Source: Bradyrhizobium sp. SSBR45G (GTDB lineage Bacteria > Pseudomonadota > Alphaproteobacteria > Rhizobiales > Xanthobacteraceae). Taken from it: 64,000 bases of DNA. Under the pieces are notes generated by a model. That model searched no databases, was not told where the DNA came from, and was given only the letters and a program-made list of their open reading frames with translations. Location: the NCBI RefSeq assembly GCF_030159255.1, contig NZ_BSCT01000039.1, positions 1 through 64,000 of the forward strand, written 5' to 3'. The position numbers were made by a program, and so were the translations under genes. Below are positions 25,219 to 34,266 of the stretch, in pieces (the first letter of the stretch is position 1; the number at the start of each line of letters is the position of its first letter).

Positions 25219-26223
25219 ATGGTTGCCCGCACCCCAGCCGACCTCTTCCTGTTGTCCCTGTTCGACCGCGAGCAATGGTGCCCGGTGCTGCAGGCCCGAT
25301 TTGCGGTCACCGATCGCCCCCAGCTTTGCGCCCTGCTCGGCACCACTGACGAGGCTGACCTCGATCGGAAGATCTTCCATCTCGATGATTCCGAGGCGAT
25401 GAGGCTATGCAGCGCGTTCGGGATCAGTCTCGACTGGGCCGCCCTCGACGTCCCCGACCGCGAGTTCATCGTCGACCGCGTTCATCCCATCCAGGCCGCC
25501 CCTTACCTGATCCATACCGGCTAAGAGCTGCCGTTGCTGCTCGACGGCCGCAAGAAGCTGGCACGTTTCACAGAGCCTTATCCGCCGATGAGCTTCCCGG
25601 GCGAGGAGCGGTTCGATGAATGGGTGGCGGCCGGCCGGCTGCACAAGGAAGTCGAGCAGGAGCCATTTGGCGACGGAATGACTCACTCGCGCGTCTGGCA
25701 GGGCACCAGGCGCGTCTACTTCACGGCCAAGGGCGAGGAGTGGCGTGTTCCGGCGATGAAGCTGATCGGGGACGCTGCGCTCAAGTCCCATGGCGGCTGG
25801 AACGAACATTTCGAACGGCTGGAAGGCATGCTGTTCGGCTATGAGGACTGGCAGAACGACTGGTGGATCGAGCGAGGACTGCGCGGCGGCGGCTTCGGCG
25901 GCATGCCGCACTGCTGTGCCGTCACGGATCAAGGGTTGTCCTGGATCAAGCAGGCGGGATACCGGGCGCTACCTCCGATCGCAGAGCTTGAGCTCGTTCT
26001 CGATGATTATGATCCTCGGCGGCCGCGCGACGAGCAGATGTCCCGGCTCGAACGGACCGACGCCGTGGCACTGGCGGTCTTCAGCGTCGATTGGCGCGCC
26101 TTGGCGCTCTGGGGCACGGAGGCGGGACCACATCGCCTCCCCGCATCGCGCATTCCCGAGCTGAACCGGTTGCTGCTGCGGCCGATCACGATCGAGGTGG
26201 TGCGTGCCGAGACCGAGGGCTGA
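25219..26223 (+). pseudogene. Conserved hypothetical gene interrupted by an in-frame stop codon
   Basis: The frame is open before and after a single TAA at 25522-25524, with no frame change. The first part encodes 101 residues (MVARTPADLFLLSLFDREQW to APYLIHTG), the second about 230 residues (ELPLLLDGRKKLARF onwards). Both halves use codons like the neighbours, and the second has no ribosome binding site of its own at its first start. One base change from a Tyr codon (TAC or TAT to TAA) would explain it. The second half is rich in Trp and acidic residues (FGYEDWQNDWWIE). I do not recognise the family. A sequencing error or a recent mutation are both possible. Confidence 0.75.
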
Positions 26224-26246
26224 TCTCGCGCCTCTCCGCGGGCCGC

Positions 26247-26639
26247 TCAGTTCGGCCAGCCGGGCGGCGGCGACCGTGCAGACTGCATCCCTGGGAACAG
26301 CGGCTCCCGGCGCTCAATGCAAGCGATCATCTGCCTGAGACGCGCCAATTCATCGGGATCGCAGTCCTGGCCACGCCGCGCAACGAAGTCGGCGAGGCGC
26401 TGAAGCAGGTCCTGCTCCTCGCGACTGCCTGTGGTCAGGAGCCGCGGATGCGGGGTGAACCCACCGTCCTCATGGAGGAAAAGCTCACGGTGATGCATTC
26501 CGTCGGCATCGGGCATTGCCGAGCGTTGCAGCCACAGCGCCATCAGGCGACCGTCCTTCGTCGCGAAACGCGCTTCGTAGGACCCGCCATCGCGGAAGAC
26601 GTCGACTGACATCAGTCTGGCCAGCGCATCTGATGACAT
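26247..26639 (-). CDS. Hypothetical protein
   Basis: A 130-residue protein I cannot assign. The ATG at 26639 is preceded by AGGAGCC. It has a short beta-rich start (SYEARFATKDGRLMALWLQ), then a charged helix (REEQDLLQRLADFVARRG and DELARLRQMIACIERRE) and a Pro-rich tail. There is no signal peptide or membrane segment. It is convergent with the interrupted gene and downstream of the carD terminator, so it is transcribed separately from carD. Confidence 0.65.
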   Translation of the reverse strand: MSSDALARLMSVDVFRDGGSYEARFATKDGRLMALWLQRSAMPDADGMHHRELFLHEDGGFTPHPRLLTTGSREEQDLLQRLADFVARRGQDCDPDELARLRQMIACIERREPLFPGMQSARSPPPGWPN

Positions 26640-26745
26640 CACGGGCTCCTGACATCGGCATGGAGTGGAAAGCCCGCCGCGATAGCGGCGTATCTCGCTG
26701 AGCGCTACTCGGCAGGCTCCATGCCGTGCGATTGCAGTCAACCCC

Positions 26746-26775
26746 AAACAAAAAGCCCGACCTCGCGGCCGGGCT
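26746..26775 (-). terminator. Intrinsic terminator of carD
   Basis: On the minus strand, arms AGCCCG and CGGGCT with a 10-base loop are followed directly by TTTTTGTTTG. It lies 40 bases after the carD stop and is the clearest rho-independent terminator in the window. Confidence 0.9.
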
Positions 26776-26813
26776 CTCGTAAGCAACTAATTGGAAAACG
26801 AGCTAACGGTCGA

Positions 26814-27800
26814 TCAGGCAGCTTCATCCGCCACGGCGGTGTCGTCGCCGTCGATGTCATCGCCCTCGGCGTCGGCCTCACCCTCGGCGACCGCATCGGC
26901 CTCGGTCTTGGCACCGCGGCGCGGGCTCTTGGCGAGCTGCGTCTCGATCTCCTTGACGGCCTCGGTCTCGGTCGAGTGCTGCACCACCGCGATCTCGCGC
27001 GACAGCCGGTCGAGCGCCGCTTCGTAGAGCTGGCGTTCGCTGTAGGACTGCTCCGGCTGCGACTCCGAGCGGTAGAGATCGCGCACGACCTCGGCGATCG
27101 CAACGATGTCGCCCGAATTGATCTTCGCTTCGTATTCCTGGGCGCGGCGCGACCACATCGTGCGCTTGACGCGGGCACGGCCCTTCAGGGTCTCCAGCGC
27201 CTTCTTGACCAGCGCCGGGTCGGACAGCTTGCGCATGCCGACATTGGCGACCTTGGCGGTCGGCACGCGCAGCGTCATCTTGTCCTTGATGAAGTTGATG
27301 ACGAACAGCTCGAGCTTGGCACCCGCGATCTCCTGCTCCTCGATGGCCAGGATCTGGCCGACGCCGTGAGCCGGGTAGACGACGAATTCATTGGTCTTGA
27401 AGCCCTGGCGCTGGGTCGGCAGCTTCTTCTCCTCGACGCGCGGCGCGGCCGCGGCGGGAGCAGCCGGCTTGGCGGCAGGAGCCGCAGCCGCAGGGAGGGC
27501 CGTCTTGGTGGCCTTCGGCGCAGCCGCCGCCTTGGCAGTCACGGTCTTCGCAACAGAGTCCTTGGCAACCGAGTCCTTTGCAAGAGTGGTCTTCGCGGCG
27601 GATGCTTTCGCGGCAGTCTTGGCAGTCTTTTCAGGCATTGCGCTTCTTTTGTTCTTGGTGGACTTGGCAGCCGAGGCCTTTGCGGCAGCCCGAATCTCCT
27701 TTACAGGAGCCCGAGCACGGCCCTTCGAAACGCTGCGGCTCGCCGCGGCGGCTTTTTTTGTACTCTTGGAAGCACTCTTTTTACGCGTTTTCTGTGACAC
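26814..27800 (-). CDS. carD: CarD family transcriptional regulator with Lys/Ala-rich N-terminal tail
   Basis: The CarD/CdnL RNA-polymerase-interacting domain starts at FKTNEFVVYPAHGVGQ (about residue 134 from the GTG start) and continues with the helical DNA-contacting part (KINSGDIVAIAEVVRDLY). CarD-type proteins bind the polymerase beta subunit and stabilise open promoters. I use the GTG at 27800 (328 residues): the Lys/Ala/Ser-rich, histone H1-like sequence runs unbroken from there through the ATG at 27638, the alternative start giving MPEKTAKTAAKA (274 residues). Neither has a good ribosome binding site. The C-terminus is acidic (EGEADAEGDDIDGDD), so the protein has a basic head and acidic tail. 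Confidence 0.85.
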   Translation of the reverse strand: MSQKTRKKSASKSTKKAAAASRSVSKGRARAPVKEIRAAAKASAAKSTKNKRSAMPEKTAKTAAKASAAKTTLAKDSVAKDSVAKTVTAKAAAAPKATKTALPAAAAPAAKPAAPAAAAPRVEEKKLPTQRQGFKTNEFVVYPAHGVGQILAIEEQEIAGAKLELFVINFIKDKMTLRVPTAKVANVGMRKLSDPALVKKALETLKGRARVKRTMWSRRAQEYEAKINSGDIVAIAEVVRDLYRSESQPEQSYSERQLYEAALDRLSREIAVVQHSTETEAVKEIETQLAKSPRRGAKTEADAVAEGEADAEGDDIDGDDTAVADEAA

Positions 27801-27896
27801 AGCCTGCGCGCGGAACTGCCACGCCCCTGTTTTGATGTTGCGGGAACCTAAAAGGGCGGCCAACAAAATCGACGCATGGCCGGGTTCGGCTCTGAG

Positions 27897-27918
27897 AATG
27901 TGCTATATATAGCACATT
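27897..27918. promoter_or_regulatory. Perfect 22-bp palindrome upstream of carD
   Basis: The half site AATGTGCTATA is followed at once by its exact complement TATAGCACATT. It lies about 97 bases upstream of the GTG start, in an unusually AT-rich patch, and contains TATAGCAC and CTATAT, so it could overlap the -10 region. It is a good operator candidate. Confidence 0.6.
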
Positions 27919-28139
27919 TCCCGCAAAAATCAATTATTTAGAGGCTCCAGGGGCGGTATTGTGACGGATCCGCGAAGTTAGGGTTAAGTGAAGCGTGCCA
28001 GAATCGAACACTCCCGCGGAGTTCGTTTCTGCATCGCAACAATTGGCCTAGGCCATTGTTTCCGCGCGGCGATTTCAGTCGCCGGGGTGTATGCATCAAC
28101 CCCGCCGGCGGTGGCTCGGCGGGGGTCGCAGCGGATCCC
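27919..28139. other. Remainder of the carD-fdxA spacer
   Basis: The carD-fdxA gap runs 27801-28139. Apart from the palindrome, I see no gene or clear terminator. The fdxA gene ends at 28140 on the same strand, so carD may have its own promoter here. Confidence 0.4.
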
Positions 28140-28478
28140 TCAGTCGCCGGCGCCGGCCTTAGACGAAAAATATTTGTCGAATTTTCCGTCCTCGCCGTCA
28201 TGCTCCTTGGCGTCGGCGGGCGGATCCTTCTTCTGGGTGATGTTGGGCCAGGACTTGGCGTATTCGGCGTTGACGCCGAGCCACTTCTCGAGCCCCGGCT
28301 CGGTGTCGGGCTTGATCGCGTCGGCCGGGCACTCGGGTTCGCACACGCCGCAATCAATGCATTCGTCCGGATGAATGACGAGCATGTTGTCGCCCTCGTA
28401 GAAGCAGTCTACCGGGCAGACCTCAACGCAATCGGTGTATTTGCATTTGATGCAGTTTTCGGTGACGACGTAAGTCAT
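28140..28478 (-). CDS. fdxA: Ferredoxin, 7Fe type (FdxA)
   Basis: A 112-residue ferredoxin. The first cluster region, CIKCKYTDCVEVCPVDCF, and the second, CIDCGVCEPECPADAI, give the pattern for one 3Fe-4S and one 4Fe-4S cluster, followed by the long C-terminal extension typical of alphaproteobacterial FdxA. It is a cytoplasmic electron carrier. It lies on the same strand between the S4 gene (114 bases upstream) and carD. Confidence 0.96.
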   Translation of the reverse strand: MTYVVTENCIKCKYTDCVEVCPVDCFYEGDNMLVIHPDECIDCGVCEPECPADAIKPDTEPGLEKWLGVNAEYAKSWPNITQKKDPPADAKEHDGEDGKFDKYFSSKAGAGD

Positions 28479-28592
28479 CCAGGGCTCCGGAACGGATCAA
28501 TAAATCGGCAGGCCTGCACTAGCGCAGGACGTGGTGTGTCGCAAGTCGAGCGGGGCGAAGAACTGAAGCGGAGTTGCGCCTGCGCCACCTGC

Positions 28593-28901
28593 TCAGCTTC
28601 GTCCGCCGCCATCGAGATCATCATACAGTCCGCGCGCTGAGGCAGCGTCGCCACGGCGTTCGGCAAACCCCGTTACCTTGAGCACACGCACGCTGCGATC
28701 GAGCGCGATGGTCAGCACGTCGCCGGTCTTCACGCCATGTCCCGGCGAGGTCTCACGCACGCCGTTGACGCGGACGTGGCCGGACGAGACCAGCGCCGCG
28801 GCGCTGGTGCGGGCCTTGACCACCCGCGCATGCCACAGCCATTTATCGAGACGCTGGCGCTCTGACGGGGTGTCGGACGTGGGCGTTGTCCTTCCGGTCA
28901 G
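28593..28901 (-). CDS. S4-domain RNA-binding protein (Hsp15-like), probable CTG start
   Basis: A 102-residue protein with the S4 RNA-binding motif RLDKWLWHARVVKARTSAA and SGHVRVNGV, as in Hsp15/YrfH-type heat-shock ribosome-associated proteins. The motif begins upstream of the first ATG/GTG/TTG in this frame, the GTG at 28823, so a start there would cut the S4 domain. Reading back, no ATG, GTG or TTG occurs. CTG at 28901 overlaps the helicase stop (CTGA, where neighbours in this kind of operon use ATGA) and would give MTGRTTPTSDTPSERQRLDKW. I take this as the likely start. The C-terminus is DDLDGGGRS. Confidence 0.75.
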   Translation of the reverse strand: MTGRTTPTSDTPSERQRLDKWLWHARVVKARTSAAALVSSGHVRVNGVRETSPGHGVKTGDVLTIALDRSVRVLKVTGFAERRGDAASARGLYDDLDGGGRS

Positions 28902-31900
28902 TCCTTGCGGTTGTTGGCCGCGAGCTGCTCCTTGAGCGCCGCCAGCTTGGCGAACGGCGAATTCGGATCGACCGGCCGGTCACGATCGCGACCGCCGCCG
29001 CTCGACGCGTAGGGCCGCAGCGCCGGGCCGCTGTCGCGCTTGTCGCGACCACCCTTGCCGAAGTCGCGGCCGCCGCGCCCTTCGCGGTCGCCGCCGAACT
29101 TGCCGCCCTTGTTGCGATCGCGGTTCTGGTCGCGCCCCTTGTTGGCGTCGTTGTCGCGGCGCGGGCCGCGATCCTCGCGCGCCGGCGGCGCAGCCGCGGC
29201 CGGAGCCTCGCCACCTTCCCGCGGCGGGCCCTTGCGGAAGTCCTTGCCGAACTCCTTCATCCGGTCACGACGGCCATGGCCGCGATGATGACGCTCGCGT
29301 GCCTCGCCCTCGGCTGGCGCGGCGGTTGCGGCACCCTGCTCGCCAGCGGCAGCCTGACCGCGCTCCTGCTGCGGACGATGCTGCCGGTTGCGCTGATGGT
29401 GCTCGTGTCGGGGACGACGCTCCTCTGAACGTCCACCGGGCCGCCAGACCTCGACCAGAACCGGCTCCGCCGCCGGCGCGGCTTCGGCCGGCTCGGCAGC
29501 GACGACCTCAGAAGAAACGACCTCAGAAGAAACGGCCTCGGAAGAGACCGCCTCGGCCGTCGTTTCGACAACCGCAGCAGCGTCCGGCTCGGCCTCCGCA
29601 GCCTCGGGCTGGGGCGCGTCCGCAGCGACGGATTCGGCGGCGACGGGCTCCGCGGCCTCGGCATGATCGGGCTCTCCGGCCGTCTCCACGACGGGCGTGA
29701 TCTCGGCCGAGGTCGGCGTCACGAAATCGACGGTCGGCAACGACGCCAGGGTCGACGCCGGCTCGGTCACCGCCTCCGGCGCGGCGACGATCTGCTCGGT
29801 CACCGGCGCAACGGCCGCTTCCGCAACCGTCGGAACCTGCTCGCTGCCGTCGGACTCGGCGGGCTGCGCCGGGGCAGCTTCTTCAGCCGGGGCGACGTCC
29901 GACACTGCGTCGACGGGCTTCTCCACCGGCTTGGGCGCCAGCGGCGGCCGCTTCTCCATGCGGTAGCCAAGCGCGCGCAGAATCGAGGCGAAATCCTCGC
30001 CGGCCGAGCCGGTCAGCGAGGTCATCGCCTGCGTCACCACGAAGCCGCGGCCATCGAAGGCACCGGCCGGCTTGTCGCCTTGCGCGTTCTCGCGCCAGGC
30101 CAAAGCGGGACGAATCAGATCGGCCAGCCGCTCCAGGATATCGACGCGCACCGCGCGCTCGCCCGCCTGCTTGTAGCCGAGCACACGATAGGCATCGCGC
30201 GGCAGCACCTTGTCGACCGGGAACGAGGTCCGGCCCGAGCTCGCCAGATGCTGCGCGCCGGTCAGCGCCGACATGTCGACATTGCCCTGCTTCTCCGCCC
30301 ACAGCAGCGCCGCGAGCGCACGCGCGGCAGGCTTGAGCAGCGCCGGGACGTAGATGTGATAGGCACCGAACCGCACGCCATATTTGCGCAAGGTCGCGCG
30401 CGACGGCTGGTCGAGATCCTTCATCTCGTTGGCGATCTTAGCGCGCTCGATGACGCCGAGCGCCTCTACCAGCTGGAAGGCGATGCCGCGCGCAATGCCG
30501 GTGATGTCCTCGGCCTTGGACAATTCGAACAGCGGCCCGAGCAGCTTCTCGATATGGGTCTTCAGCCACAGATCGAGCCGGGCCTGCACCTTGTCGCGCG
30601 CCGCACCGGTCAGCCGCTCATCGGCAATGATGCGCAGGCGCGGGTGCAGGGCGTCGTCGGCGGCGACCAGCTTGGCGACGGCGTCGCCGGTCCAGCGCAC
30701 CGTGCCGTCGGCGGTCAGCACGATGTGCTCGTCGGGCGCATTGGACAGCTTCTCGGCGCGCGCCTCGATCTCGCCGGCCAGGGCTTTCTGGGCAGCAGCC
30801 TGCAAGGCCTTGGCCTCGGAGCCGGCTTCGGCGGCGTCGGGCGCAAAGGTGAATCCGTCCAGGCGGCCGATCGCGTGCCCTTCAACGATCACTTCGCCGG
30901 TCTTGCCGATTTCCGTATTCAAAACACTGTTCTCCCGCAGGCGCCGCATCAATACACTGGTACGACGATCAACGAAACGCTCCGTGAGCCGTTCATGAAG
31001 GGCGTCTGACAATTTATTTTCGAGTTCGCGGGTAATCCCCTGCCAATGGTCGGGATCACGCAGCCAATCTGGCCGGTTGGCCACGAAGGTCCAGGTGCGA
31101 ATCTGTGCAATCCGCCCCGACAGCGTGTCGATATCGCCGTCGACGCGGTCGGCCTGATCGATCTGGGCCGCATACCAGGCGTCCGGGATCCGTCCCTTCT
31201 GCATCAGGAAGCCGAACACGGTGGTCACGAGCTCGGCGTGCGCCGCCGGCGACAGCCGGCGATAGTCCGGAATCTGGCAGGTTTCCCATAGACGCTCGAC
31301 GGCGGCGGCGCCATGCGCCATGTCGCGCACCTCGGCGTCGCGCGCCGCGTGGTCGAGCACGCGCAGATCCTCCGCGATCGGCGCGCGCGTCAGCACCTCG
31401 TGCCCCGGCGTCAGCGCCAGCGACACTTGCAGCGCGCTCAGCGACGCGAAATCCAGCTTCGAATTGCGCCATTGCAGCATCTTCACGCTGTCGAAGGTGT
31501 GGTTCTGCAGCGCGTTGACGAGCTCGGGCTCGAACGGCCCACAACGCCCGGTGGTGCCGAAGGTGCCATTGCGCGTTGCGCGGCCCGCCCGGCCCGCGAT
31601 CTGGGCGAATTCCGACGGCGTCAGCCGACGGAACTGATAGCCGTCATATTTGCGGTCGGACGCGAACGCGACGTGGTCGACGTCGAGATTGAGGCCCATG
31701 CCGATGGCGTCGGTGGCGACGAGATAATCGACGTCGCCGTTCTGGAACATCGCCACCTGCGCGTTGCGGGTGCGTGGCGACAGCGAGCCGAGCACGACGG
31801 CGGCGCCGCCATGCTGGCGGCGGATCAATTCTGCGATCGCGTAGACCTCGTCGGCAGAAAACGCGACGATTGCGGTTCGGCGCGGCTGCCGCGTGATCTT

Positions 31901-32422
31901 GCGGTCGCCCGCGAATTCGAGCTGCGACAGCCGCGGCCGCGTCACCATCGAGGCGCCCGGCAGCAGACGCTCGATGATCGGGCGCATCGTGGCCGCGCCG
32001 AGCAGCAGCGTTTCGTCACGCCCGCGCCGGTTCAGGATGCGGTCGGTGAAGACGTGGCCGCGCTCGAGGTCGGACGCGATCTGGATCTCGTCGACGGCGA
32101 GGAAGGACACGTCGAGATCTCGCGGCATCGCCTCGACGGTGGAGACCCAATAGCGCGGATTCTTCGGCTTGATCTTCTCCTCGCCGGTGATCAGCGCGAC
32201 GGCGTCGCTGCCGACCCGATCGGCGATCTTGTTATAGACCTCGCGCGCAAGCAGCCGGAGCGGCAGGCCGATGATTCCCGACGAATGCGCGAGCATGCGC
32301 TCGATCGCCAGATGGGTCTTGCCGGTGTTGGTGGGACCGAGCACGGCGGTGACGCCGCTTCCAGGAGCACGGTCGGACGTGCGCTCGAAGGGCGAGGCAG
32401 CCGAAGAAGACGAAAAAGCCAT
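28898..32422 (-). CDS. SUV3-like ATP-dependent RNA helicase with disordered C-terminal tail
   Basis: A 1174-residue superfamily 2 helicase close to the SUV3 group (mitochondrial RNA helicase). Walker A GPTNTGKT is at 29-36, the Walker B-like DEIQ box at 111-114, and motif VI is QIAGRAGRATR. The SUV3-type C-terminal region includes KYGVRFGAYHIYVPALLKP and a helicase core-associated domain. After about residue 830 the protein is low in complexity: Ala/Glu/Pro/Val-rich, then basic with many RD, RGG-like and KGG elements. The tail could bind RNA or partners. The neighbouring S4 RNA-binding protein overlaps its stop. A role in RNA turnover or ribosome maturation is inferred. Confidence 0.92.
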   Translation of the reverse strand: MAFSSSSAASPFERTSDRAPGSGVTAVLGPTNTGKTHLAIERMLAHSSGIIGLPLRLLAREVYNKIADRVGSDAVALITGEEKIKPKNPRYWVSTVEAMPRDLDVSFLAVDEIQIASDLERGHVFTDRILNRRGRDETLLLGAATMRPIIERLLPGASMVTRPRLSQLEFAGDRKITRQPRRTAIVAFSADEVYAIAELIRRQHGGAAVVLGSLSPRTRNAQVAMFQNGDVDYLVATDAIGMGLNLDVDHVAFASDRKYDGYQFRRLTPSEFAQIAGRAGRATRNGTFGTTGRCGPFEPELVNALQNHTFDSVKMLQWRNSKLDFASLSALQVSLALTPGHEVLTRAPIAEDLRVLDHAARDAEVRDMAHGAAAVERLWETCQIPDYRRLSPAAHAELVTTVFGFLMQKGRIPDAWYAAQIDQADRVDGDIDTLSGRIAQIRTWTFVANRPDWLRDPDHWQGITRELENKLSDALHERLTERFVDRRTSVLMRRLRENSVLNTEIGKTGEVIVEGHAIGRLDGFTFAPDAAEAGSEAKALQAAAQKALAGEIEARAEKLSNAPDEHIVLTADGTVRWTGDAVAKLVAADDALHPRLRIIADERLTGAARDKVQARLDLWLKTHIEKLLGPLFELSKAEDITGIARGIAFQLVEALGVIERAKIANEMKDLDQPSRATLRKYGVRFGAYHIYVPALLKPAARALAALLWAEKQGNVDMSALTGAQHLASSGRTSFPVDKVLPRDAYRVLGYKQAGERAVRVDILERLADLIRPALAWRENAQGDKPAGAFDGRGFVVTQAMTSLTGSAGEDFASILRALGYRMEKRPPLAPKPVEKPVDAVSDVAPAEEAAPAQPAESDGSEQVPTVAEAAVAPVTEQIVAAPEAVTEPASTLASLPTVDFVTPTSAEITPVVETAGEPDHAEAAEPVAAESVAADAPQPEAAEAEPDAAAVVETTAEAVSSEAVSSEVVSSEVVAAEPAEAAPAAEPVLVEVWRPGGRSEERRPRHEHHQRNRQHRPQQERGQAAAGEQGAATAAPAEGEARERHHRGHGRRDRMKEFGKDFRKGPPREGGEAPAAAAPPAREDRGPRRDNDANKGRDQNRDRNKGGKFGGDREGRGGRDFGKGGRDKRDSGPALRPYASSGGGRDRDRPVDPNSPFAKLAALKEQLAANNRKD

Positions 32423-32872
32423 TCGTTAAATTGGGTCTCGATGCCGGCGTTGCAGGCGCGCGGGTCAGGCGCGATGGATGCTGGATTTATCGTCTTTCAC
32501 AGAGGCTGCGATCCTCACACTGTGTCACATTGCTACGCATATAGGGACGCAGCTTAAGCTTCGGAACGCCTTGAGAACGAATCACGAAGGAATCGCTGAC
32601 TCCATCGTCTTTCCGGCTTCGTTCACCGCAACATCTCGCGCCGCGCGATCAAGGCAGCACTAGATCAAGTTTTCACGGTCTCGACAAGCAACGCTTTTGC
32701 GACGGAACCGGCGCTGCTTTTGCCTGCCCCTGAGTCGAATCAGAATCGGTGAAGAGTCAAACGGATTCACGCGAGCCATCGTCCAGGCCGCGCGCCACAT
32801 CAAAGGTGATGGCTGTCCGGACGGCCTCGGAATGACGGCGCCCGCCGGACGACGAGGAGATGCCGCCGCGCG
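32423..32872. other. 450-bp intergenic region, no gene supported
   Basis: It lies upstream of the helicase and downstream of the DUF3108 gene, both on the minus strand. Short open frames on either strand look random. The helicase promoter should be here; the AT-rich stretch at 32520-32560 (CACATTGCTACGCATATAGG) is a reasonable place, but I could not fix a -35/-10 pair. I see no terminator for the upstream gene. Confidence 0.4.
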
Positions 32873-33721
32873 CTACTGCGTCTTCGCGACGTGCGGCGAG
32901 GCCTGGGTGATGAAGGAGGTCGCCTCGAGCATCGCCGTGCCGAAAGAGGTCGGAATCACGACCCGGAACGGCACCAGGATGCGCGTACCCGCGAGCGGCA
33001 CGAAGAAGATCTCCATGTTGCGCGCCTGGGTGAGATATTTGATCACCGGCCGATCCGGGATGTAGCCCGCGACCGGCGTGAAATAGACCGCGCAGACCAG
33101 CGCGGGGCCGCGATAGCCCTTGTCCGCCTTGACGTTCTCCATGCGCTTGTAGTCGAGCTTCAGCTCATAGCGCATCCGGCCGTCGAACACCGGCGCAGCA
33201 CCGCGGCAGGAGTCCGGCGACAGCAGCTCGCCGTTGCCCGGCACCCGCACCAGCGACGCGGTCATCGGATCGAGCACGCCGCGCTTGTGCGCGTCCGTCA
33301 CCGGAATGCGGTCCGGATCGACCGGCGGGGTCGGCTCGATGGCAAAATCCTTCACATTGCCGTTCAGCAGATTGATGCGGATCTGCTCGGATTTCTTTCC
33401 CGTGGTGGTCGAGGCCTGGTAGCTCTGGCCGACCAGCACGCCGTTGACGACGCGCCCCTGCACGGAGCCGGTGCCCGACCCTTGCGAGAAGCTCTTGAGC
33501 AAGCCGGCCGTGCCGCCCTGCGCGGAGGCGCCATATTGATCGTCGCCGATCTCGATCGCCCAGGTGCCTCTGCCCACCGGAATACCCGCCAACGACGCCT
33601 CATACTGGGCGTCGAGCCGCGCCTGAGCCTGGGCACTCTGCGCCAGCAGCAGCAGGCCGAGGGCCGTCCCGGCCGCGACCAGGCGACGGGACACGAAGGT
33701 TGGAACCGAAATGATGGTCAC
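32873..33721 (-). CDS. DUF3108 domain-containing periplasmic protein
   Basis: A 282-residue protein with a signal peptide (LVAAGTALGLLLLAQSAQAQA). Then comes LDAQYEASLAGIPVGRGTWAIE, as in DUF3108 proteins, which share a lipocalin-like beta-barrel prediction and have no known substrate. I choose the GTG giving VTIISVPTFVSRRL because it gives a normal signal peptide. An in-frame start 15 codons upstream is possible and the ribosome binding site is weak in either case. Confidence 0.8.
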   Translation of the reverse strand: MTIISVPTFVSRRLVAAGTALGLLLLAQSAQAQARLDAQYEASLAGIPVGRGTWAIEIGDDQYGASAQGGTAGLLKSFSQGSGTGSVQGRVVNGVLVGQSYQASTTTGKKSEQIRINLLNGNVKDFAIEPTPPVDPDRIPVTDAHKRGVLDPMTASLVRVPGNGELLSPDSCRGAAPVFDGRMRYELKLDYKRMENVKADKGYRGPALVCAVYFTPVAGYIPDRPVIKYLTQARNMEIFFVPLAGTRILVPFRVVIPTSFGTAMLEATSFITQASPHVAKTQ

Positions 33722-34142
33722 GTGAGGGTTGATCCTGCCGATCCGCCTGCCTGAACGCCGGAGCAATCCGGCGCGCCGTCCTCGTTACTTAAGCCAAAAA
33801 CGCCCTCGAACAACGCGAACCGTCCGATAATGACGGCTTGTCCAGCGCTTTGCGCCGGGACGATGCCCCGAGACAGCCATCCGAAACCGCGCCGGGGCCC
33901 CGTGTGACCCCAATCGGACCGCGTCAGCCTGCCGCCATTCTGGCCTCCGCGGCTGTACGCAGGACACCATCCATCACGCCCGAATACGCCCTTTATATGG
34001 TCTAAGCTTCCTGCTATACCCTTGATTATACGCCGGCTTTTCTGCTGATCGGGCGTTGTGACCTGGTCCGCCCGCGGCCCCGGCCGCAAACACCCGCCAT
34101 GGCCCGCCGATACACTGCGCAATTGCCGCGGTCCTCAAAACC
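33722..34142. other. Divergent spacer upstream of rpmB
   Basis: It holds no supported gene. It separates DUF3108 (minus) from rpmB (plus). The AT-rich part near 33990-34030 (TTTATATGGTC and GATTATACGC) could include promoter sequence for DUF3108 on the minus strand. Confidence 0.4.
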
Positions 34143-34171
34143 TTGACGAAAAGCCGCATCCCCCCTATACG
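34143..34171 (+). promoter_or_regulatory. Candidate sigma-70-type promoter of rpmB
   Basis: TTGACG (34143-34148), a 17-base spacer, then TATACG (34166-34171). This is a good alphaproteobacterial housekeeping match, 96 bases before the L28 start codon. It rests on the sequence pattern only. Confidence 0.55.
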
Positions 34172-34266
34172 ACCGCATCTCCCAGAGACGAGCTGGACGA
34201 GTTTGGACCCCCGCGGCACGCCGACAGGCGGACGAAGGGTGCGGGGATGAAAGAGGATTTATTGCC

